From positions 3,224,001 to 3,288,000 of the forward strand of contig CASHTG010000015.1 of the NCBI GenBank assembly GCA_949357655.1: DNA of 64,000 nucleotides. The letters run 5' to 3'. The notes beneath the pieces are model-generated. The model saw only the letters and a program-made list of their open reading frames with translations, did not search any database and was not told the origin of the DNA. Below, one piece after another: positions 33,481 to 44,400 of the stretch. Numbering within the stretch: the stretch's first letter is position 1; the number at the start of each line of letters is the position of its first letter. Made by a program: the position numbers and the translations under genes. The DNA comes from Parascedosporium putredinis. Lineage: Eukaryota > Ascomycota > Sordariomycetes > Microascales > Microascaceae.

Positions 33481-36174
33481 ATGGGCCATCGCACCACCAC
33501 TAGCAGCCGCATGAGACCAACCGGAGATATCAACGATGAGCCCAGTAGGAGAGACGAGGTCAAGATGGGGATTGAGCCCGACTTGTCTCGCCCACCAAGC
33601 AACAATTTTGTGCAGGATTGGCTCACGCAGACCCAACGCCGTCCTGACTGGGAGTCGACTCTAAAAACCATATCTAAAGAGCGCGATCTTTGGAGACCTC
33701 ATAACCTGGAACAATACAGGGGCCCTGTGAAAACGCCACCGCAGACTCTGGGCGTATCCAGGCACGAACGGGGCCCGATGTCTTTTGACAGCTCCCTTAT
33801 TCCAGACAACTCGATGCGTCCGCCTCGGCTGGTACAGGGGTCGAAGAAGAAATGCGACCAAGAGGGCAAGGATAGGTCAAGTCCAGGCTCTGTTTGCTCA
33901 CATTCCATACCTCGATCGGCACCAAGATTTGAAAGACAGAAAAGACATAAGACAAGACCCGATCGGTACGACGTTCAGAAGGGAAAGAGAAGTAGTGCCA
34001 TACCGGGACAAGAAAGTAGACAGATAGCCTCGCAAGAGGTGAAGCGGACCAAGGGCAACCGGAAAAAACAGGCGTTTCTAGTCGCGAGGTCATGGCTGCG
34101 TTCAAGTCGGATGCGATTTGTACTCAGGACAGATTAACTGTATGGCCTCGATAGATATCAGTAGACTGGGGACCAACCTGAAGTAACTAACGACAGTGGT
34201 GTAGGTTAAGCCGACATGCACGGCGGGCTTGTACGGAAATGCTCGCGCGTCAGCTCCGAACCGCCGCCGTGAGTGACCTGTTTCAAAAATCCGAGAACGA
34301 TGTTAATGAAAGCGATTGCAGTATCCGATCTCGCATATCATAGTATGCCTTTCCTTGAGCCTCACCCTGAAAATGTGCGTATCCAGAGAGACAACAGTCA
34401 AGTCAGCGAGGAGAACCAGCCGGTTGAGCCCGTGACCTATCCTCCCCCACCCCAAGCTCTGTACCAAGGCCAAAGCATGGACGATTCCGACGCAATGTCG
34501 GAAATAGGGAACGATAACGAGGCAAATGCTAGTCACATCGGTTCATATTCAGTCTGTAAGGCAACGGTGGGTGACGTTCTCTCGCCAACTAAGACTTCCG
34601 GAAAGCGTGGGAGAGAAGTGATTGAAAGAACAAGCGTTGGTATTTCAGAGAGTGATTTTTATTTCCATCATCCTCCAAAGCGACCCCTTGAAGATAACTC
34701 GGAATCCGAGATGAGAGCCGCATCTTTGGGTGGTGGCCGAGGAACAAGCTCTTGTGGAAATCTTGACCGCCAACACCAAGCCTTGGTTGATACGGGTGTA
34801 TTCTCTGGCTTCGGAAATTATGGTCACAGATTGAGCTCCTCTAACAACTCTGCCATATTTGCGGGCCCCAGAAAGAAAAGTCGCCCCGGCCACCAAGCAG
34901 AAAATGCTCCTAGAGTTCGAACTCCACCTTTGCAGCTCGGGGTTCGAGACAAGGGCACTATGGTAACGCCCGAGAAACACAAGATGCCACTAGCGGACGA
35001 TAAAGACACAGATTCATTGCCAAAGGTCCCAAGTTCACGCCGAAAGGGCGCAACCGGAGGTTCTGAAGGGCTTAAGGCTCTTCTAGTCCCCCAGGTATGC
35101 CGTGTGAAATCCATTGTAGATTCGAAACGCATAGTTTACTCTCACAGGGAATGCCAAACGAGTGATTTGGGAGAAAAGGCGCAGACCGTGACTGCTGATA
35201 TCGGTACTCAGACCACTCGGGGCCTTGAAGATCGAACCGCAGCATCATCCACGAGAGGGTATCCCAAGTCCTCATTTTTCCGGCCACAATACTCGCAAGC
35301 TTGGGAACCATGCCAACATCCACCTCACTTCCTAGACTCGAATGAGCGGGCTCGCGTGGGAAACGGTGGGATGTGCGATCATAGTGGAAGAAGCGGAACT
35401 CTGCCCATGCGAAGGCCAAGAAGGACTGAAACAATCCGAGCCTGCCCTCAAGAAATCTGCTGCTCCTTAAGCGGTCGACCAGACACTAACCGAGAAATTC
35501 TCGGCCAACCGACTGTACTAGCGGGTAGGCATTATCTCGAAGAACACCAACAACCGTCCTCCGATTTTACAGCCGACTACGGCCATCAAGAGCCCGTACA
35601 AGAAGGACCGTTTATGAGAGATTGGGGCGGCTATGAATCACTTAGGGTTGCTCCAAGGCGAATGCACCTCGGTGTCGATGACAACGATGCCCTCGTGAAC
35701 CATACACAGCGAGAGGTCGAGGCACATCAGCAACATGGGGAAAGATTCCATCCCTATGACAGGCGAGTGGTGGCTTTAGATGGCACAAGGGATTGTACCC
35801 TGGATCAACACTCAGTAATTCAGGACAATGAACTGCAGTGTGCGCATGAACAAGGAGTTTCTGGCATTGAGACCTCATGTAACTGTCGCCATCAGGCGAG
35901 CGGCGCGGCTCCTGGTCACTCAGCTGAACAAGGGGGTACAAATTGCGTTTACGACGCGTATGGCAACTTGATGGGCGTGGGCTCCATGTGCGAAGCGTGG
36001 CCAAAGGATTCAACGATGCGTTGCGAGGGCATATGTGATGGTCAAAACGAGGACGACTACGGAGGAGCCGCCGATCCCCAGTTATCAAGGTACTGGCAAC
36101 AGGAGTCTGGGCGCAAAGCAGATTGGAGGGGCTACGAGGAGCACATGGACCCAGCGAGCTACCAATATAGATGA
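33481..36174 (+). CDS. Large uncharacterised, mostly disordered fungal protein
   Basis: Exons 33481-34139, 34205-34268 and 34322-36174, with introns gtatgg..tag and gtgagt..cag. Near residue 150 is a basic block, PRFERQKRHKTRPDRYDVQK, followed by REVMAAFKSDAICTQDRLTV, KPTCTAGLYGNARASAP and LSDLAYHSMPFLEP. I associate these blocks, in this order, with an unnamed fungal protein family. The remaining 600 residues (all of exon 3) are low in hydrophobic residues and rich in Ser, Gly, Arg and Gln, and contain no domain I know. The frame breaks once, at the A6 run 34063-34068 just before the REVMAAF block. One more A gives RKKTGVSSREVM and a total of 2577 bases, 858 residues. The start at 33481 is the first Met of the frame. 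A nuclear, chromatin or RNA role would fit the basic block but is a guess. Confidence 0.7.
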
Positions 36175-36188
36175 CGTGCGAGTTTAGT

Positions 36189-37260
36189 TTATTCGGGCTC
36201 CTGATCTTTCCATTCATGGAGGGTGGCAGCGACGTCAATACCACAGCGCTTAGCCTTATCGACGATATCAGCAGCTTTACCAATGACGGGAGCATCGATC
36301 ATCTTTCCATCAAGAGTCCAGGCCCCACGGCCTTGCTTCTGTGCCTTCTCATCTGCGACCAACACACGCGTGGCCCACACAAGTTCCTTCTCAGAAGGCG
36401 AGAACAGCCTGTTGGCAACATCCACCTGACTAGGGTGGATACATTGCTTCCCGTTGAACCCTAGGGATTTCCCGTCCTGGCATTCTTCTTCTAACACTCT
36501 GAGCCCTTCATCACCACGAAAGGATGTGCAGACGAGATCGATGCTGCTCGGAAGCGAGAAGGCCCGGGCTGCGGTCACTATGGCTGACCGAGCGTACAAA
36601 AACTCTCTAAGGGAGGGAGTTCTGGTCAAGGAAAGGTCGAGGGCAAAATCTTCGGCGGCGAAGATGAGACCGCTGAGAAAAGGGGTGGCCCTGCAGATTT
36701 CGGGAAGATGCATGATGGCTTTGGCAGACTCTATCAGGGCGACAATCTTGATTGGGTTTGTGGAACCAGCAGTGTGCCTCTGTGGGGCAACATGCCTGAG
36801 GACATCGGCGACGAAGGTGAGGTCCGCAGCGCTATTCACCTTGGGAACGACAACTGCATCAAGGCTGGGGGAAGAAGCAAGACTTGACAGGTCGGCCAAA
36901 GCGTGGGGCGTCTCCACAGCGTTGATGCGAACGGCAAGCTCTCCAAAGGCGCGATCACTGGACTGGAGGCTATCAAGATGGGACCGAAGCTGACGACGAG
37001 CGTCATCCTTGAGTGCGGTAGTGACGGAATCCTCCAAGTCATAAGTAACATTGTCCGATTTGATCTTGAGGGAGCCCGAGAGCATCTTTTGAGATGATGC
37101 TGGGACTGTATATATTTACTCCCATAAATTCAAAAGGGGTGTTGTGTAAGTAAAGGCACATTTATGAGCTAGGGGGAACATATTTTTGAGTATTTACTGC
37201 CGGGTTGGACCTACCGTAGAGGAGGGACCGGCGGATCACGGAAGCCGACCGGGCTGCCAT
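36189..37260 (-). CDS. CitE/HpcH-family lyase (citramalyl-CoA lyase/CLYBL-like)
   Basis: TIM-barrel lyase acting on acyl-CoA or 2-hydroxy acids; the animal relative CLYBL is a mitochondrial citramalyl-CoA lyase. Exons on the minus strand: 37260-37215 and 37105-36189 (963 bases, 320 residues, frame intact). The first exon gives MAARSASVIRRSLLYV, joined to PASSQKML at a G|TC codon. The short Arg/Ser-rich, acid-free start could be a mitochondrial presequence. Conserved blocks are YDLEDSV (metal and substrate), RINAVETPHALADL, VVVPKVNSAADL, VALIESAKAIMHLPE (the Glu of the metal site), FAAEDFALDLS, and the C-terminal GKQCIHPSQVDVANRLFSPS. The stop codon lies 14 bases from that of the convergent gene at 33481, so the two 3' UTRs must overlap. 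Confidence 0.88.
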
Positions 37261-38112
37261 CTCGAGCACTGCTAGGGAAACGGCGCTGGATTTTGGGGTT
37301 TATTATTGAGCATGAGTAGCACTTGGCCGAGTTGTGGGAAGACTCTACCTCGATATGAAGCTGGTAGATGTGAGTCTAGAAACAAGGATTGATCACTTCA
37401 ATGTTGTGGCAGGGACTATGCGTCGTCAACAAGTGTCTTGTCGTTTGAAGCGATTCCCGAGGTCTAGCCTCGCTGCCTCCACATCATGTACACTATGTAG
37501 GGAACTGCATGCTGGCTCTACAAGGTAAGCTCAGGTATTAAAGGCGACTCGTATTATGTACACACCACTCGTGGCTAGCCGATTTATTATACAAGGGGGA
37601 AAAGAATATCAACTGGACCTTGGGGTCTACAAGTACTCGTAGTCATTGGCGCCAGGGGCTATTGTCATGACTAAGCAGAAGCTGAGGTGGCATGAACAGG
37701 GCAGGACTAGACGGGAAGCTCCATGAGACGTCTGGCTTGAAGGGAACCTCGATGGCATCGACGACGACGACACGACGACGAAAACAAGCAGTGCCAGCCG
37801 ATAGGCATTTCGACCGAAGCTAGGCTCCGGCAATATAGGGAAGAGGATTTTCCCATCCAGTCCCCCAAAGGGAAACCGACGACGCGACAGGGCGCCTTCA
37901 TCGCCGAATTGCGACCGGACCACTATCCTTCGCTTCACGCTATCCCGTCCTTTTGAGTTCGCCCAACAGTTTACGTAGAGAACTGACTCGGCTCAACTGC
38001 GCAGCTTCGTACCACTCCCTGCCTCCCTTTCACGTATCGGCGACCGTAACGGCCAAGACGCGATCTCGATTTGCCGCCTCTCCACCGTCCTCCCTCCAGT
38101 ACCTCGACAGCA
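37261..38112. promoter_or_regulatory. Shared upstream region of CitE-like lyase and TVP23
   Basis: 852 bases between two divergent starts. I see no gene and no clear factor site. Confidence 0.4.
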
Positions 38113-39015
38113 ATGGACGCGCAAGAACTTGCGCCGGGCTCGCTGAGCTGGCGCTTAAGCTCACACCCCATTACGCTCCTTACGTTCCTCGGGTTCCGAA
38201 TTGGTTCGTAGTTTTCCGGGGATAGCGGTGGCAGCAAAGAAACAAGAGGCGCTGCCTTGGTTTGCGAAGTTTGAGTCTGAACTAACACATGGGGGTTTTT
38301 TTCTTCCCTTTGGATCTCCAGCAAGCTTCCTAGTCTATCTATTAGGACTACTCATTATACATAACATGTGCGTTAAGAGAGCAAAGAGGAGGAAAAGATC
38401 TTCTCGCTCTTCTCCCACCTTATACTGCTTCGCTTTCCATGTCCAGCCTTCGCTAACTGTCGGCCCTGCCCGCGCCTCTCTAGGATCATGATCTTCATCA
38501 TAACCATCCTCCTCCTCGCCGCCGACTTCTACTACACGAAAAACATTGCCGGGCGGCGGCTCGTGGGTCTCAGGTGGTGGAACGAGGTGAGCCCGGAGTC
38601 GGGCGAGTCCAAGTGGGTGTTTGAGAGCAGCGAGCCTGGCACCAAGGTCATCAACCCCACCGACAGTCGGTTCTTTTGGCTCGCCATGTACGTGCAGCCT
38701 GTGATCTGGATCATCATGGCTATTGTCGCCATTTTCAGATTCCAGTTCCTCTGGCTACCTCTTGTTGGTGAGTCTTAGCCCCCTTCCCCCTCCTTAGATC
38801 CAAGCAAAGTCCGACGGCTAACTCCTAACTCTTTCTTGTTTTCTTTCCTCGATGAAATAGTCATCGCGCTCGTCCTGACCATCATGAACTCCCTCGCCTT
38901 TTCGCGCGCCGACAAGTTCAGCCAGGCGTCCAACCTTGCCGGGTCCGCCTTCTCCACCGGCAATATAGCTGGGACGTTAGCTTCCAACGTGGTAGGGCGT
39001 TTCTTCGGGAGGTGA
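38113..39015 (+). CDS. TVP23: TVP23 Golgi membrane protein
   Basis: Integral membrane protein of late Golgi/Tlg2 vesicles, involved in vesicle traffic. Exons 38113-38203, 38322-38367, 38484-38767 and 38861-39015 (576 bases, 191 residues, all joints in frame). The start MDAQELAPGSLSWRLSSHPI and TLLTFLGFRI are the family hallmark. Four hydrophobic segments are visible: the one ending exon 1, the one across exons 2-3 (SFLVYLLGLLIIHN plus MIFIITILLLAADFYYTK), YVQPVIWIIMAIVAIF, and WLPLVVIALVLTIMNSLAF. Between them is the conserved LVGLRWWNEV loop. The C-terminus is FSTGNIAGTLASNVVGRFF. Intron 1 uses the donor GTTCGT. The sequence has no long G/C run and is intact. Confidence 0.95.
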
Positions 39016-39928
39016 TTTTGTAGAAAGTAGAGCGAAGATGTAGGAATTCGCTTTACGTTTGGTTGGTGCTTGTCCTGCACTACCAACGATAGCCCGGCCC
39101 CCTTTTGTATCCGAGGGCAGAGAGGGGTGAAATATGGACCCCATTTCCTCGATATCTCAGTTGGCGTTAAGCTGGTGTCGGCCCTTGGTCTGACCTAAGG
39201 AGGAACCGCTGTTTTGGTCAAAGTGCTTGTACTGAGGGTTTCTTTGCCCCTTTCTTGTGTACGATTATTACCTTCAATTGATCCATTGTTTTTATTTTGG
39301 ACCATTCAGTGTGATTCATGTCAGCTTGCTAGGTCCCGATTCCCGAAGCTTTCCATTTTTATATATTGTCTTGACGTGCCATGCCGCGCTACTTCCTGCC
39401 TTCTTGCCTTCTTTAGTTGAGGCTACTGTTTTCTCACTTCGTTTAACTGATCAGAGGCCTCGTAACATAATCCAGGGCATTTCCCACTAGGCTAGGAGGG
39501 ATGAAAGACCGCGGGAAAAGTGAACGTTGAATGAATAAAAGGGTAAACACGCTTCCTGAATTAAATGGGCCAGAAACTATATATAATGTTTTTAAAAAGA
39601 CAAACACCTGATGTGGTAAGGGTAGTAAAGCAACGCCCGAAAAAACTACTAAAAACTAGATCCATCCGTTCCTGTGCCGTTCTGTCATGTAGGAGAGAGA
39701 GAGTTTGCGCCCCGGGGCGACAAGACGAGGAGATCGCTGCAGCTAACAAAAAAGGCTATAAAAAGGATAAGAGTTAAGGGGGCGGCGATTGAAACAAAGC
39801 TGTTGGGGGAATATAAAGTTCGAATAATAGATATGGAGGCGCACCGCCGAGGCCCCGAATTACATGCTGCAATTGCTGTCGAACCAACCTTGCCCTCTCT
39901 TTCGACACCTATCTGTCCTCGCGCTCCT
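39016..39928. other. Convergent 3' intergenic region
   Basis: 913 bases between convergent genes. T-rich after TVP23 (39280-39420), then a poly(A)-signal-like AATAAA at 39534-39539. No gene seen. Confidence 0.5.
39534..39539 (+). terminator. AATAAA poly(A) signal candidate, TVP23
   Basis: Exact AATAAA about 520 bases after the TVP23 stop codon. The distance is long for a fungal 3' UTR, so the assignment is weak. Confidence 0.3.
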
Positions 39929-41402
39929 CTACTTTCGTTTCGCAGCTTGCTCGATGGCCTGATCAAGCGCCCTCTCCTCCTCTTCTAACCTCCTGATCTC
40001 ATCCGCCGTCATGCCATCCTCGACGAGATGCGCCACGGCCGTCGGCACCTCGGGTCTCCGCGCTTCGGCCGCGGGGCCGGCGGCGGCGGCGGCGGAAGAG
40101 GACGAAGGGGCGACGGGGTCGGCGTACACGACGGCGCTGTTGCGGAGGCTGTGGCCGGGCGCGTCGTCGGAATGGGGCGAGTCGGCGACGTGGGCCTGGG
40201 CCTCCTTGTCCTGGAGGAAGTCGTGGGGCGCGCCGTGAAGAGACGAGGTGGTGTCGAGGGGCGGGGTTGGGAAGTCGCGGCGGCGGCCGTGCGGCGACGC
40301 TGGCGCAGGAAGAAGAAGATGGCGAGGCCGATTAGTACGAGGCCGACGATTCCGCAGGCGGCGCCGATGCCTGCCTTGGCTCCGACGCTGAGGCCGCCGC
40401 CGCCACCGGAGCGGCCGGATTCGATCGTTGGGGCGGCGGTGCCGCCCGCCACGTCGGTGGTTACGCCGCCGTTGCCCGAGGTGCCGGAGGGGCTGGGGCC
40501 TGAGGAGTTGCGGGTGGAACTCCATGCCGACTGGCCTTCGACGGTCTCGCCGCCATCCTTGTAACTCTTGCTGTTGAGGTTCGCTTCGGCGACGATTACG
40601 TCGGCATCTGTCGATCCCCTCTTGAGGACGGTGAATAACGTGCTTGCGAACGAGCGAGCGCGACCGAGCTCAGAGCCTGATCGTTCCGTATAATCGACCA
40701 CGACGAACATCTCGCCGCCCGTGTGGTCCACAGCAGAATCTATCGGAACAGTGACGGTCCAGAGGCTCGCAGACTCTAAAGAGGTCGAACATTGGTTAGG
40801 GTGGACGGCTCATTCATCTCGTTTGGTTAGGTGGGAACATCCCCCTTCCTTTGCCTGCTTTTTACACTTGCCCACCTCCTTTTTATACCCGGACCGTTCA
40901 TCGGCGCCAAAGTAATATTTAGGATAGGGAAACAGGGGAGGAGCGGGGGGATGGGGAGACGATAGGGAGGCTGCTACTTACCGGCGACGGGCAAAGACAT
41001 GATAGTGCTGGCGCCAGTGTCCGTGACCTCAACCCACTTGGCACCCGTTATTTTGTAGCCCGTCTCGGTTCGGAAAAGGTACGTCGGGTTTATGGGGTTA
41101 TCCACTATTACGAAAGCCGTGATGCCGAGCTCACTGATGAGAGTGACGGCGGATTGCGGCGTGGAGGGTGAGGAGGGCGTGTTGGTGTTCCCGTTTCCGT
41201 CCTGGATGCTCTTGTCGTCGTCTCCGTTGCCGCCGCTGTTCACACTACCCTCTCTTTCGCCATTGCCGTCGCTTCTCCGAGCGTCAAATTCCCCTAGGAC
41301 GCGACCTTCTAGGAAGATATCGCCGGCCGTCCGGGCGGTGGCCGCCGAATCGAAACCGGAAGCCTCCAGTAAAGGCGCGAGTAAGCTGTCGCTGCGAGAC
41401 AT
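39929..41402 (-). CDS. Single-pass membrane protein, Ser/Gly-rich ectodomain, no signal peptide
   Basis: Exons on the minus strand: 41402-40982 and 40775-39929. The protein starts MSRSDSLLAPLLEASGFDSA with a stop codon immediately upstream in frame, so no signal peptide is missed. A folded-looking part follows (VTLISELGITAFVIVDNP; LWTVTVPIDSA; MFVVVDYTER), then a Ser/Gly/Thr linker, one transmembrane helix (GIGAACGIVGLVLIGLAIFF) with stop-transfer RQRRR, and a tail ending IRRLEEEERALDQAIEQA. The layout resembles fungal Mid2/WSC-type stress sensors, but there is no WSC or cysteine domain, so I do not assign it. The frame breaks just after the helix at GGGG 40258-40261 (C4 in sense). One extra base gives PRPLDTTSSLHGAPHDF and 1269 bases, 422 residues. 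Confidence 0.68.
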
Positions 41403-44400
41403 GAGGGGCTAATCGAACTGTCGTTTTCTTCGTTTCTTCGTTTCCTTTCTGTAAAAAGGGCCCTTGTCGTGTTTCCTTCCCCCTTTTTCACCGTTGGAGG
41501 TTGGGGAGTTTCACGCGTCCGGTACGCTTTCTCGGTTGGGGTTTCCGCGCGGTTCACCGCTCCAGATAGCGCTTGACGGGCTCGGCCTGCTATTGCTAGA
41601 TTCAACAAATCCGCGATCCGGGTTCGCTTTCGTCCTTTTTCGTTCGGTGGATGAATCGTCGAGGGAATCAGAGGCCCCAGAAATCACTTGTTGCTTTCGT
41701 TGTAAGCGGGTTCGTGTCTATGTGTTGGTGTTGATGTGATCTACTTCGTAGCACGATATTGATTGTTTGTCGGCGATATTGGGAGTGCGCCAGAGATGAT
41801 GAAAAGGAGATTCGGGATGGAGAAGTGAAAAAGGGAAAAAAGAAGGGAAAGGAAGGGAACGAGCGAGGACTGGGGGTGGGTGACTAGGGTCAGCCTCAGC
41901 CTGGCTGGGGGGGCGTGGGTGGGCAATACTGGTGCTAGTGTGGTGACAGCCCACAGTTGGACCTGGGTCAAGGAGTCCGCGGCGCGGTGAGTGCAGAGCA
42001 GCAGACAAGGGGGGCCAAAAAGGCTCGACCGTTCCTAACGGAGCCTTGACCTGAAGAGAGCGATATGAGTTGAGTTGTGGAAGTCGGGGAAATGATGAAA
42101 ACGACTAGAGGCAAAAGAGGAGAATTGGCCAACTCTTCTCGAGGATAGAAGCGCTCGATCACTTCAAGCAGCTCTATCGCCAAAGTCCAGCGGGAAAGTA
42201 AGACATCTACACTGGCATTGAAGATTGTGGAAAAAGATACTCGAGGGGGAGAGAGGATCCTATCCTCGAGCAGGCAGTGCCATGCGCAATGTCGGGAATA
42301 GCAACCCCATCTTACTGGCAAACGGAAGGATTCCTCCCAGCTCTCTTGCATTGAACCTCAGAGTCAATCGACCACTATTCCACTGCACATCATGTATGTA
42401 CTCAAAGATTGTATGCCAGTCCCGAGTACACTGCAAGGTCGGTCGAGCATCAGCCCCATTCCTCATTCCGTCCCCGCCCGACTGGACATTGTCTTCTTCT
42501 CTCACAAAACGCGAGAGCCTGTCCAGATCGGATCAGCGGCATTCTTGTTCGCCCCAGAGGATGAATTGCTCGCAAGCTGGCCGAGGCCAAACCTGCATCA
42601 AGCCGGGTATACACTATGATGGTTGTGTACATTGATGTAAGACTGGCACGACGGGGCTGGAAGAACGGCATCTTCAGCCCCTCACGTAAACTACCTGCCA
42701 GAAGGGTTGAAGTGAAAATAAGCCTCCAGTCATTGTTTCTCTCAGCTTGCAAGACGAGAGGAGGAGACTTTTTTTTTTTTTTTCGATTTTCTTTCTTTTT
42801 GAGATATTGATTTGGCCTCATAGCACGCGGACGGGAACCGTACGCAAAGAGTTGATCTCGTGTTGGCGTTGGGCAAAAAGGAGAAGGATTCAATACTTTG
42901 GACCTGGAAGAAGCCAGGCCAGAACGGGCAAGTCTCGCGCTGGCGAGAGAGTATTCCTGTTGGTTTTGGGGGCTTCGTGCTGGCGGTGCATTCTTTGCCT
43001 CTCCTTTCCCCTCCTGATGGTTGGGCAGGCTTGGCAGGTTCCTTGGGGCTTTTTCACGCACGAGCTGGGCTGGGCTGGGCTGATGGCAGGGGTCTGTGTC
43101 TCCATCTCACAACCACAACCACGACCACGACCATGAGCCGTCAGTGCCAGTTCAATGTTCCTCACGAGGAGTGAGAATCTGCCCGCATCCATTGGGTCCA
43201 CACCCACAGCACAGCCTTGTCGAAAGTCTCAGTACAGGTACCGCGCGTGGTGGGTCGGTACAAAGGCCTGGTGAACGACCCTCGATTTTTGATGGGGAAC
43301 ATTGAACATTGTTGCACTTGGGGCTGGAGAACGCAGAACGCAGTGCAAGATGATCGATGCGATGGACAGAAACTAAGCGACTGCGCTGTTCCTCTCCATG
43401 TGTCTCATGACTTGTACGAAGGCTCAATGGGGTTTAGGTCTTGAAGAGAGGCTACTCGAACCTGCGACCAACAAACCAACGTCTACGATCGATAAAATGC
43501 GATTTGGGAGTGCGGTATGAACTCGTGGGCTGGTAGGCCGTGGCTGTCATAGCCGGGTCTTGCGTTTGAGCTCTTGGCATCATTGATTAAATTCGGACTC
43601 GAGTGAGACCGACTTTTGACAGGCTGATTCGCGAACTCTGTGATCAATGTAATAAGCGACCTGGATCGAATCTATTGACGGAGCTGGCCCCCAAGACTCA
43701 GACAGACTTGACAGTTGAGATCAGAGCCAAGCACCAGGGACGTCTCCTCACAATTTACATTGTACCGGTACCTCCGAGGGGCGCAGGGTAAGCTGCAGCT
43801 CGTGGGCTGCATGAGAGTGGGTGGCTGCGCGGGTACCCCTTCCCTTCCCCCATAATCCCATAATCAGTGGATCGCTCCCAAGGTTTCCTTGCAACGGGCT
43901 CCTTCCTCATGGAAAACACGGCGCCCTGATTGGCTAATCTACCACGTCGGTGCCCAGTTGAGCCAATTCGTGAAATATTAGTTCCTTCCTTCCACTAATC
44001 CAATTGTGGGGTCCAGTTTTCAAGAATACTCTATTTTATTTTCTCTGACATACTGCATATTCGTGCTCGCCCTCGTTGCAAGTCTGTCAATTCACCAGTG
44101 CAGAATAAAGCGCGGATAGATTGATTGTTGATGACGGAGGAATACCCAAGGAAGACAATCTACCATCATTATTTGCCCTTCTTGTGTGAAACCCCTCCGA
44201 CTCTTGAATCGCAGGCGAAAGGATCGAGGCCTTGAGAATGAACTTGATGACTGCTAATAATACTAATCGAATATCCTTCCTCTCCTTATTACTTGTTATC
44301 CTGTAACGAAAACCAGTCCACTCCCCATCCTTCAGCGGCTGCGTGTGCTTTGCTGCCCGCCGATCAGCTCACCCGCTCGTCCTGGCTCGTTTCAATTCTG

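Noticed and set aside
40009..40731. Reading the membrane protein to the end of its first frame (Pro/Arg/Thr-rich tail)
   Set aside because: After 40258 the alternative frame gives a normal acidic coiled-coil tail; the Pro/Arg tail is the shifted reading.
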